Assembly (NCBI RefSeq): GCF_932526225.1
Contig: NC_064040.1
Span: forward strand, 15,867,994-15,931,993
From: Nematostella vectensis
Lineage: Eukaryota; Cnidaria; Anthozoa; Actiniaria; Edwardsiidae
DNA length: 64,000 bases
Reading direction: 5' to 3'
The position numbers and the translations under genes are program-made. Shown one piece after another: positions 1-10,700 of the stretch (position 1 is the stretch's first letter; each line of letters opens with the position of its first letter). The notes under the pieces are model-generated. The model did not search any database. It was not told where the DNA came from and was given only the letters and a program-made list of their open reading frames with translations.

Positions 1-180
1 AAGAAATAAGAGTATATCTCCAACCCCATTAGGGTATTCCGGCGTCTATTTAGACACTTTCCTAGAATCGAGTATAGCAATGACGTTTCCCCCAGAGTAA
101 TCTTCCAGATCTTCCGGCTTGAAAATACAGGCAGTTTTACCGTTGAAGGAAAATTGCTGCCTGGCGGATGGACTGTTTGA

Positions 181-228
181 GCGGTGAAAAGAAATTTCAT
201 GGAACTTCAGATCTATAACCATTCTGCG
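181..228 (+). other. Probable 5' UTR exon end, LRRK copy A
   Basis: A strong splice donor (GGTAAGTTTTGCT) follows position 228. The same donor context occurs at 4108, upstream of the second ankyrin exon, so each ankyrin exon seems to have its own upstream non-coding exon. The exon start is not visible to me; the left limit is arbitrary. Confidence 0.4.
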
Positions 229-606
229 GTAAGTTTTGCTTCGTTACCAAAATATATTCTTACCTTTGTATCAGTAAGCAATTGGTTAAAACCCTCACGC
301 ATCGCCCCCCATGAAGCATGATTTATTGCACGATTTCATAATTGTACTGTGAATTATTTATCTTATTCCTATAACATATTTCATTGCGGGATCTCATTAT
401 TTTTACGGCAGGAAACGGTGGGATGAATTTGCAGAACTCGACCTTTAATAATCGATCGACTCGTTTCAATTAAACTTATGTTGTGTTGTATATTAGCTTA
501 TAACATTTTTCAGTAGATAATATTATTTTAGTAGATTTCTTATCTTGAAACACGGTGGTTTACGGGTTTTCGAATCTGATCACATTGTGTGTTTTTTTGG
601 TTTCAA

Positions 607-673
607 CACAGGTAGCCCAAGCTCTATCAATGTTTAACCGACCGGCTCATTGACTGTTAATAGAGAGAACATA

Positions 674-713
<40 letters not shown>

Positions 714-1259
714 ACTTTATGCTAGTATTCTAGTATTATTTTGAGCCGTTTTAGCAATGTTCGGTGAAATTTAAAATTCCCCCTATCACTTCCACTATTG
801 CCCTGGTTCCAGATCCTCGAACGTCTCTCTATTTAGTGGCCAGCTAAATAGAGAGACGTTGGAGGCTCTGGAACCAGGGTATTCCGTCATAGAGGGAATT
901 CTAAATTTCACACAACAGCTCTAAAACGGCCCAAGATTGCGCTCTAAATCTCTTAAACGTGGAAATAATAGACGGTTACAAGTACTACATCACGTTGGAT
1001 TGAATTTATTACATTTTTATGGCAGAATACTAGTATAGCCTACTTGTAGGCTTTGATAGTTTTTCCGGCACGAAAACCCCGAAAACACGAAGTTCGCATA
1101 CCATGGCCGCCATCTTGGATAACGCGATCCGCAGGGGGAGGGGGAGAATAAATACGCGGCGTAGGGGGAGGGGGAGCGGGGGAAAAGAAAGTAACAAATC
1201 CATATGTTATGAGCCGGTCGGTTCATATTACTCATTGATAAGAGCTTGAGCTACCTGTG
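607..1259. mobile_element. Fold-back DNA element with long terminal inverted repeats
   Basis: Both ends carry CACAGGTAGC followed by related sequence (CAAGCTCT, then ATCAATG, then ACCGACCGGCTCAT), inverted. An inner palindrome at about 782-897 repeats CCCTGGTTCCAGA and CGTCTCTCTATTTAG on both arms. A (TA)n run lies at about 673-706. No coding capacity and no clear target-site duplication. It is a non-autonomous DNA transposon or MITE of unknown family. Confidence 0.65.
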
Positions 1260-1434
1260 GTCATCCCCCCTTGGGTGAATTAATTAAGGACTCAAGGGGG
1301 AGAGGGAAGGGCATCCAGTCCGACCTTGGCCTTGACAACATTTCATAATAAGCAAAAGAAAGCAAATAATGCTCAAAAAATCACATTTATTTTGGTGCGA
1401 ATACCTTATAATGAATTGCTATATTTTTTAGGTT

Positions 1435-1819
1435 ATGTCTGAAAAGGATAATCTTCATGACGTGTGTAGCAGGGGGCAAATCCATAAACTAAGGCAACTT
1501 CTCGAGAAACTCAATAACACTCAGATTTTAGAGGAGCAAGCTGGTTGGCGTGGCTTTACACCACTACACGAAGCTGCAAATCACGGATATGTCAACTGTG
1601 TCACCCTTCTCCTTCTATATGGAGCAGATGCGAATGCCATTGCCCACGAGCGCTACACCCCTCTGCATCTGGCGGCTTCTATGAACTTCGTGGATTGCAT
1701 TAAAGAGCTTTTGCGATTTGATGCTGACTTTTCTTTGGAAGATAATTTTGGGAAGACCGCTTATAAAACTGCTATTAACCATGGGTGTGGGCAAGCTGCT
1801 AGGATACTAAAGAGCGAAG
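1435..1819 (+). CDS. Duplicate first coding exon of LRRK-like gene (ankyrin repeats)
   Basis: This exon encodes about 128 residues of ankyrin repeats (GFTPLHEAANHGYVNC, YTPLHLAASMNFVDC). It is a close paralogue of the exon at 4783-5173. The acceptor is TTTTTTAG just before 1432; the donor is GAAG|GTAATT at 1820. It ends in phase 1, as 4783-5173 does, so it could splice straight to the exon at 6326 and act as an alternative first coding exon. It cannot be spliced in frame to the second ankyrin exon, because that exon's leader (7 nt before ATG) breaks the frame. So it is either a mutually exclusive alternative start or a leftover of a partial duplication. No premature stop is seen before the donor. 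Confidence 0.7.
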
Positions 1820-1838
1820 GTAATTTCCATGTAATATG

Positions 1839-2003
1839 CAGGGTCGTAGCAGGGGAGGAGCACTGGGGGCATATGCCCCCCCCCCCCCCCCCCCACCATA
1901 ATATTCTAAAAAATTATAAGGAAATTACCAGTAGGGGCGTGGCTGTGCCCCCAATATTTTCTTTATTTTCTTTAATATCTTTCTGTATTGTGCTACGGCT
2001 CTG
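1839..2003. mobile_element. Short MITE-like element
   Basis: The ends are inverted (CAGGGTCGTAGCA on the left; CAGAGCCGTAGCA on the right, reverse strand). It includes a GGGGGCATATGCCCCC palindrome and a C run. A related, partial copy lies at about 6768-6863, ending in TATTGCTACGGCACTG. It sits in an intron, just after the donor of the duplicate ankyrin exon. Confidence 0.45.
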
Positions 2004-3016
2004 ATTTGGGATTTGATATGTTATGTCAGGATTGAATTTTGCTTTTAACTGAGAGAGGTGGTTTGACGAAATATCCTAGAGAAAGGGAAAAAATTCTTTG
2101 TTTCATGACCCTCCAGATCCGCTAGTATGTGTATTATAGGAATTGTTTGCAAAACTATACCCTCTGCAGCCGTTCACAGAGTACTGGATTAAAAGGGGTG
2201 TGGAATTTAAAAGATCGTAGCCTGCTATCTGGCTAAAAAGATCGCGGAGGCTTCAGGGAATAAGTCTTGACCAGGCGCGTACCCAGGATTGGCCAAGGGG
2301 GTGCGCAGTCATAGTTATCATATGGAAAAAACCTTCACTTTTCTTTACTCGACGTAGACTCGGGGAAGATTCTACAAGCATTTCCTTCATTTTATCGTGT
2401 TGCAGCAATGCAAAAGCACTGAGCGTTCCTCAGGGGAATTTCTCAGAAGACTCAACCCCCTCACCTAACGCTAGGGCCCCCCAATGGTCTTTGGCGAGCA
2501 CTTACGAGCTTGCGAGCACCCCGTTTTTTATGCGAGACCGAGCATTTTTAGTTGTTGAATAAATCGAGCATAGAGCAAATCGAATATACAATGCAAGCAC
2601 GGCGGAAAAAAACACGAGCATGCGAGGATTAGCCAAAAACTGCGAACACATCGAAATTTCGGGGGCCCTTACGATATTAAATTTTCGCCCTACAGCGCCA
2701 AAATATAAAAAAAAAATGACAATGAGGAATGTCATGAGACCGATCATGAGACGGCCGAACTAAGTCAAAACCAAAAAAGAAATAGCTCAGCTTTTCTCTT
2801 GCTATTTTAAGTTTTTTTTTTTTTAAGGAAGTTTAACCATAACGCTGAAAACCCCGTTCCCCCAGAACCTCGAAAGTTATTTCTATTAACCTTCGGGACC
2901 GCTTACGGTTTTAAAGGTAAAAATTTTAGAACGGGTCGTTTGTTATGTTTATGGAAAATAAATTTCCCACACCTCCTTTATCTGATTTCACAAATTGGCG
3001 TGGTATGATATACCTA
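2004..3016. other. Non-coding stretch, intronic
   Basis: No coding region recognised. A segment at about 2273-2310 (CAGGCGCGTACCCAGGATTGG) resembles the end of the repeat at 39748, so part of this stretch is probably transposon-derived. I searched it on the - strand for the missing second half of the deacetylase and saw none. Confidence 0.5.
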
Positions 3017-3475
3017 CTTGTGTAAGATTTCCCTTTCTCCTGTAATCTCACTCTCCCATTCCTCATACGTCGCGTCTTCCCAGTACGTGGTCGGTGTTCG
3101 GTGTGTAACCGTGTGATCAGCCAATTCATGGCCCTCGGAATGGAGTTTCTCCGCCAAGTAATAATTTGTGTAGTTATGAGAAATGAAAAATGTAGCCGTT
3201 ATTGGACAGCCGTTTGGATTTGTAAAACCCTTGACAGCATCCTTGTATTGCTCGTAGTTTATAACAGTAATGTCGTCATCGAAAGTTATCATTATAATTT
3301 GAGGAGTAAGTGCTGGAGATAGGCCCCCGGGCGGCTGAAAATCATCGCTACAGCGACAATTTGGTGGCTGGCATTTTTCTAGATCACATTTCTCCGCGAC
3401 ATTGGAGTATGATTTTCCTTGGAACCCAGGTACGGTGGCCAGGAAAAGAAAAGCTGTTAGGAGCCTTTGAGACAT
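3017..3475 (-). CDS. Chitin deacetylase-like protein, N-terminal exon (partial)
   Basis: About 153 residues start at 3475 with a hydrophobic signal peptide (MSQRLLTAFLFLATVPGFQG), then a Cys-rich stretch. The front half of a carbohydrate esterase family 4 (NodB) domain follows: TFDDD metal/catalytic motif, CPITATFF, and the metal-binding HxxxH in DHTVTHR. The exon can end at a GTAGGT donor at about 3016. NodB motifs 3-5 are not found downstream on this strand within the window (1-3000). The gene is therefore either truncated or continues past the left edge across a long intron. A TATAAAT box sits about 38 nt upstream. The exon lies antisense between the two LRRK ankyrin exons. Family assignment is good; whether the gene works is unknown. 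Confidence 0.7.
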
Positions 3476-3512
3476 TGCTCTTAGCGAGTGGGAGTGTGTT
3501 TTCGGAAGTGGG

Positions 3513-3519
3513 ATTTATA
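3513..3519 (-). promoter_or_regulatory. TATA box of deacetylase-like gene
   Basis: TATAAAT on the - strand, about 38 nt upstream of the start codon at 3475. This suggests that transcription starts close to the ATG. Confidence 0.5.
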
Positions 3520-4059
3520 CAAAGAGGGTAGGACAAGTGTATTATCGGTATTTCCGGTTGTTTTTCTCACGTGACCAGGCACGAGAGGCTCGAGGAAACA
3601 ATGTGACTCCCCACCGGGGCTGTGCTAGAAGCTATTTTGCTATCACTTCAAATCTTTATCACAAATGTTTACAGTAAAGAAGAGAGATCATTTCTATTTT
3701 CTATTTAGACCATTTCAAGAAATTTAAAAATAGTAATTAATTCTATAAGAATGAGTATGTGAAAACAGTGTCTGAAATAAAAAAGACTCTCTTCTACCCC
3801 GAGGGGTTTTAACGCTCGTTACAGCAGCTGGTTACAAACAGGAAGTCCCGTCTGTAACCGAGCTTCGAACTTTCTTTTACAACAAATACACCTCATTCTA
3901 GACCTCTTCCCAGGAAACAACGAAAGACAATAAGCTTAACTCTGCATAGGCTTAAAAATGAGTACAATCGCATGGACATTTGAAGTCGGATTACTCGTTC
4001 TGTCGGACGGGTGAAAGAGATGTGATAAGCTCAAAAGAAATTACCGTTCTGCCTACATG

Positions 4060-4107
4060 TGACCATCTAAAGGACCACCAAAGCGACTGTAGAATGCCCT
4101 GATAGTG
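4060..4107 (+). other. Probable 5' UTR exon end, LRRK copy B
   Basis: A GGTAAGTTTTGCT donor follows 4107, with the same context as at 229. It is the likely non-coding first exon, to be spliced to the acceptor TTTTAG before 4776. The start is not defined. Confidence 0.4.
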
Positions 4108-4782
4108 GTAAGTTTTGCTATGTTATCAATTACCCTTCAATAGTAGGTTGAAATATTTTGAATTCATAAACATATTCGCAAGATCAGTGGCCACCACATG
4201 ACTTATGTTTTGAAAATTTCTCAACCCTGAAACTAGGCACGCTCATCCTATGACTGTAATAAAACAGATGCGATGTTGTAAATTCGCTATAAATGATTGA
4301 TATTCTTATAGCAAATTATTTATTATTTATCAGGGAAGTCAAGCATACTTTTTGTAGTGTGTGGGAATACCTTACGAATCATCATCTGTTATTTGATGCG
4401 GTCCCCGCGTGATCGCTTTTGGTTTGTTTTGGTAATGTGATCAATCTCAAAAAAGCATGACCTAATAATCACAACAGAAAAAAAATACCATATAAGCATC
4501 AAAAACAGCATTAATCAGTTAAATATAGGAAAATACGAAAATATCTTTCCAACATTTTCTTGGCCTCTTCTTCTTTTTTTCTGTAAAATGTCTGAAAACA
4601 AAGTGATGGTGACTTCAGCTCTCAGAGAAGACTTTGGAAACATAGGAAAGCTTTATTGCACCCTATTGTTTCAGGCTACCTTTCCTGGCACTTCTTTATT
4701 AGAGTGAGTCATTTTACACCACTGTTAACCAACTGTCAGATTTTTCTCACCATTGTTACCATGTTATCATTTTAGGCTAAAC

Positions 4783-7700
4783 ATGCAAGCCCAGAAAATA
4801 GGCGATCTTCACGATATCTGCAGCAAAGGACAAGTCCTTGAACTAAAACAATATCTTGGAAACCTCAACAATACTCAAATTTTAGAAGAGCATGCTGGCT
4901 TTCTTGGATATACTCCTCTGCATCAAGCCACCAGCCGTGGACATGCCGACTGTGTTGCCCTCCTTCTTTGGTATGGAGCAGATGCAAATGCCCCTGCCAA
5001 TGGAGGTTATACCCCTCTACATCTTGCTGCATCTATGAACTTTGTTGACTGTGTTAAAGAATTGCTGCGCAACGATGCAGACATCTCAGTGCAGGATGGG
5101 TTTGGGAAGACTCCTTTTGAAACTGCAGTCATTCATAGGTGTAAGCCAGCTGCAAGAATTCTGAAAAGTGAAGGTAAAATCAAGTTGAATGAGTGTTGAA
5201 AAAAGTCTGGCCAACAATTATCTGGATGCTGGAGTTGTGAGTAGAATTGTATGTAGAATATGTCTTAGTTCAAATGGCACTTGGAGAGGTGTCTATAGTA
5301 GAGCACTGACTTCCCCAGTGAAAAATTTCTAAAGACCATACCTGTCAACCTCCGAAAATCTCAAGGCTTGAGAATTTTTTGGGGAAGTGGTGGGTTTAAC
5401 CTTGCAGGTGTTTGCCGTATAGAAAGCTCTCACAAACAAATCTACTTATAGATCTCACGAGGGTGAGGGTGTAAGTAATTATCTATGAGTCAAAAACGAA
5501 AAAATTACCAAGAGTGTACATGGTCAAAGGTAATAATAACTGCCCCAAATTTCTTGAAATAAAGCATGAGCACATTAAAAGGTGCACGTATTTGCACAGT
5601 CTATAGTCTCTGTTCTTTTTTAGTTGACCATTTCTTTTAGGTATCTTTAAATTCTTCCAGTTGTATTTTTTGAAACATTCCAATTCACCCTATCCAAATC
5701 TTCACCAGGCTATGATTTGGCCCAAAAAGTGATAATAAAAAGAACGAAGCACAACAAAATTGCATTTGACACCACTATTTTCAATTTGTTGTTAATGGTT
5801 CCTAAGATGGCTGCATTTCCTTGCTCTATTTAACTGCCTTGGCTGTGATGTCAACATAGGTGCTATGTTGAGATCTCTTACTAAGGATGTCAAGTTTAAG
5901 ATCTGGATCACGTGAGGCCCAGTGTGCTAGCGCATCAGCATAGGGGCATCTCACCTTTCCTAAAACAGGTTCAATTCCTGGTTGAGACATGGATAGTATT
6001 TTTCTGTTTCTTGGCCCTGAATTTGACTTGTTGAACATGTGAGCTTACTAGAAGCTTGTTATCCTCAGTTACAAAATCTTACACAAAAATTGCCACAAAG
6101 CTTCAGGGAATGGCATTATATAAATCAGGTTTATTTCTTTTCTTACTTTAGTCACTATACCTCCCCTACCATACTCTCACCATGTTTAAAACAATAATGA
6201 AGCTAGCGTTTTGTCAACAACAATATAACAAGAGATGAAGTTGTCACACTATGCTTTTCACGATCAGAAATAATCCATACATAGCTTCAGAGTGCTGAAA
6301 CTTGAAAATATTCTCTTTTTTATAGAAATCAAGAAACTAGCTCGAGAGAATAATCCCCACCTAAAGGAAATCCTACAGTCTATTACTGATAGAGATATCA
6401 CAGACACTTGCCTGCAGGAGGCTTTATGTGAAGGATGCAAAATGGGCCATGTCAATGCTATCAACTCCATTGCTATTGCTGGTGTTTCTAGGAGACTCAG
6501 ATTTGAAGAGCGGAATTGTATGCTTGTGACTGTAAAGCTTCATTTTATACCAGTAAGTAACCGCCAAAGTTTTCACCTGGACATCAGCATCATCTTCCTC
6601 GACTGTGATGTCTCGCACAACAGTTTGCCACACTTGGCAATCGGCCATGGCAGATGGCAGGTCCTCTGCAGGATCCCCTTGTCCCTTGATAAAGTGGTAG
6701 GGAAGGTCAGCCTGGACATAGCTCTTGGTCATGAAAAGCTCATTAGGCTTTTGTAAACTATAAAGAAATGACTAGTGGGGAATAGAAGTGCCCTCCAATA
6801 TTTGCTAATGTTACTTTATCCCCCCCCCCCCCACTATCATACGTGTATTGCTACGGCACTGTTTGCTGTGTTCATTGATTAAGCATGAATGCGCACTATA
6901 AAAGGGGCTTGCCTTAGGCAAGCTGTCACTCGTCATTTAACTTCACTGAGTGCAGAGCTCCGAAGAGAGAAGCCAGAAAGCTATAATAGAGATCAAAATT
7001 GGCTAAAAACACACAATTAAAGTAATAACAGTCTATTTACTAGCCTTTTGTTGTAACAAAACAAAAAATAAGGGATGACTAGCTAGGTTTTGAGGTGACG
7101 AATTTTGCAAATCTGTTTTTTAACTCAAACGATCGCATGTTGTGTTGTCTCAATGACAATTTTTGTTATTGTTTTTGTAGAGAATTGGCTCCAAACACAT
7201 TCCTAATTATGCCTGATAGTTCTTTAACATTCTCTTGTATTTTTAAGTTGTCATAGTTTGTTGTACAACTTTACTTTTTGCTATGTTTTCTTCTGGCAGT
7301 TTCAGAGGTCCGCACTCAATGAAGTCTAGCTTTGAATTACGACAACTTGTGCGAGAGCTTGCGAAAAAGGGGGCTGAGCTATTCCTTTTATAGTGAGCGT
7401 TCATGTTTAACTGCAGATCTTAGACTAGTTAGACTCATTCACATATGTAGTACATATTAGCAGGTTTGTAGACAACATATTGTGTTGTTCTGTATGATGG
7501 AACATAACTATGCAACAATTTCAATACCCTCAGGCTCTGTCTGTACTCCTGGTTTGTTATGCCGCTCAAAACAACCTCCTTAAGTTGCTCAAGTACCTGC
7601 TTGAAGTCCCCCTTGTCCAGGAGGAGAAAGATGCAGCGCGCCAGCAGATGCCCTTTAGCCAGCAAATACATCCTCTTATCAACAGCATCAGGTGGGTGTG

Positions 7701-10700
7701 TCATGTAAGGGAGGGGGGTGGTTTACAAACAGCCGTCTTGCCGCCCCCTCCCCCCTTTCCCTTCTTGACAGATGCACTACATTTATTGGGTTAAAAGCTA
7801 TATTATATTTAGTCTGTAGTACCGACACAACATCTGTATAGGTAATTCTTTGTGTCATCCACGCCATATTTATCTTAGCGTTATTTTTGAAAGCTAGGTC
7901 CTTATTTAGGCATGTGTGCTCCCCACGGTAGAGGGTATTGAACATGAAGACGTACTGTAAATGATGTAATAAACGCCCCCTATCTGAAGAACTCCCCCCT
8001 AAACTTACAAGTTTGTATTGAACGCCCCTCGCTAACAAACGCCCCCCTCTGAAAAAATCCTCCCTCACGGGCACTTCCCATTTAAGCTGCTGATGTAAAA
8101 AGATCAGTAGATAACAGTGGAGCCTCAATATAATGGACACGCTCGGGCCGAAAATATGTTTCCGCTATATGGAAGTGTTTGCCTGATGTTTTTTATATAA
8201 TACCATGATCACCTCGGTTTCTTTTGTTTCCTGAGGGAGGATTACTAACGAAATTCCCTCGAAAACAATAGGTTCTAAATTTCCCTCATGCATTAATGAT
8301 GAGGGAGATCTAGCTACTTTCTAAATTTTTATAGATTTTTATAGAGGTTGTCCGTCTAATAAAGGTCCGTTATATCAAGGCTCCATTAAATGTTTGTCCT
8401 GTTTTAGGGCGTACTACAAAGCAGACGATTTCCAAGTCGCAGTCCCTCTGCAGCTTGCCTTATACAATGAATACAAAGAAGTGGCCAAAGTGCTACTTCT
8501 CTGCTTCAACTGCAACAAGGACTCCAAAGAGATTGACTGGAGGAAGCTAGGCTTGAGAGAACTGGATTCTTCACTTCTGAAGAAAATTCGCTGGCCTGAA
8601 AAGCTGGTTCTCTCTTCGAACTTGCTGGCTGGCATCTCCAACAGCATCGTCGACCTTGATAGGCTATGTCGTCTTGATCTTCAGAAGAACAAACTTCGAA
8701 AGATCCCGAGTGGCCTGCTCAAAATGACTTGCCTAAAGTACCTGGATCTTTCTGATAACGAGTTAACTGACCTTCCGCGTAAAGAGTGGTCGCCTGTGCT
8801 TAAGACATTGTACTTAAGTGGTAACCTACTTGAGACCCTTCCAGATAGCATGGCTTCGGCAAAATTGGTAAACTTGTACTTGGCTCGTAACAGGCTGTAC
8901 GAAGTGCCGGCGTGTGTGTGCGAGCTACTGACGCTGGAGATATTGGATCTCTCGGATAACAACCGTCTAACACGTCTCCCAGAAAAGATGGGAAAGCTTA
9001 CTAAGATATCTACTCTGCGTCTTGATAACCTGGAACAGGTAAAGAGATATACCACTTTATTTTATTGATGGTGGCAATCATTAGAGGTGACATCTCTAGC
9101 AGTTCACCGTTTGTCTAGCGACATTTTAAATGGTTAAGAAGTTTGCAAGTCGCACACTTTACTTAATATACCCCCCTATCCGAAGCAGTCTCTTATGCTC
9201 CGACGAAGGGCTAACGCTCAAAACGTCAGCACAACTACTTTGTTTAACAGAGCCGTTCACCATACTTTTTCAACCTTGTGTTGAATTATGGCTTGTTCGC
9301 ACCACGCCTACGCTGACCATCTAGTTTTTTTCTACAGCTTGTCGGTAGTCTTTCTACTTATACTATGCAAACAATGTAAAGTTGCATGGGTATACGGGGC
9401 GTGTCAGGGTTACATGTTTGGTTCCCCAAGCATTGTTGTTCTCCCGGCAAAAGGAAGAAGGGTTAGGGTGGGTCTAAGGGTGCTGTAACATGTTCTTTTA
9501 TTCCGTTTTGCATGTACCTGTATTGTAGCTCCTTTCTATGGGTTCGCTTATGAAGTCTTTAAATTAAATTTAAATCAAATTCACTGGAGGATAAGGGGCT
9601 TGAAATAAACATTTCAGTAGGAGAACCTGAAAACAATTGCCGATTTCTCGCACATCCTTCTCTACTGTTTAATTGGTAAATGGCGCCTTATGGGGGCTTC
9701 AAAAAGATTTTGTCTGTTCCCAGGTCACAGACCCCCCAGAGGAGATTAAGAGGAATGGGGTCAAGACGATAATGTACCTCCGGGCGAAGCTTCGCTCCGC
9801 ACGAGGCTATTATTCTATGAAGCTGATGCTTGTTGGGCGGGAAGCGCAAGGGAAGACCACCTTGATGCACCGACTGATGTTGGATAACACATACTTCATA
9901 AACAGCGCGACAAATGGTAAACTACCACAGGGGCGTTGAAAGCGATGAAAAAAACTATTTTCTCTATTGGCTTACATTGTTTTTGCGTGGATTGCTCTCT
10001 GCTGTCTAGCTCGTACGTTCTATTTCATGGTTCGTTTCTTTTCCTTCTTTTTTAAAAAGCCCGCCTCCATTTTAAAGTGCAACCAGTAAAACCGTGAACA
10101 CCGGAAATATGTATGGAATGTTTGTCCGACCAATCACTTGCGAGATATTCAAACAGTTAACTAGAAACATGTCTCAACAAGTCTCGGCGTCCCAATTTTC
10201 GCGTCTGATTCGTCAGAGGACAATTAACATTCCACACATTTTAGGTGTTCACGTTTGTACTGGTTGCACTGTAAATGTCTGGCCTGTTGTGTTTGCCCTT
10301 CTCCGTTCCCCCTTGACACAAGGCTGTTCATCAGTTTGGTTCAATATATATAACTCTTGTCAAGCTTATAAAGATTAAGATAATGGCTTTCAGTCCTCAT
10401 TCGTGGAGAGAGTCGTTCTTCTAAAATTGGTGCTGTTAAATGCTTGATAAATAAGGGTTATAACTATGCATTGTTCTTTTTTTCCCTATTTCTCAGGAAT
10501 CAGTATGGAAGAATTTCGTCTCAAGAAAGACTTCCTTCACCGAGAGTTTATTTTCAAGATTTGGGATTTCGGCGGCCAGGAGGACTACTACGCCACACAT
10601 CAGTGTTTCATCTCCACCCTGTCCCTCTACATCCTTGTCTGGAACCTAGAGGAAGGAGAGGAGGGCGCGGCCAGGCTAGAGGGGTGGCTGGACACCATAT

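Noticed and set aside
2502-2747. - strand hydrophobic ORF, as a candidate second half of the deacetylase
   Set aside because: No NodB motif 3-5 residues, and the frame is AT-rich random sequence.
5826-6038. - strand ORF with SQPGIEPVLGKVRCPYADALAHWAS near 5900
   Set aside because: Looks like a fragment of an antisense repeat or a degenerate tRNA-like region; no complete arms or motif could be built.
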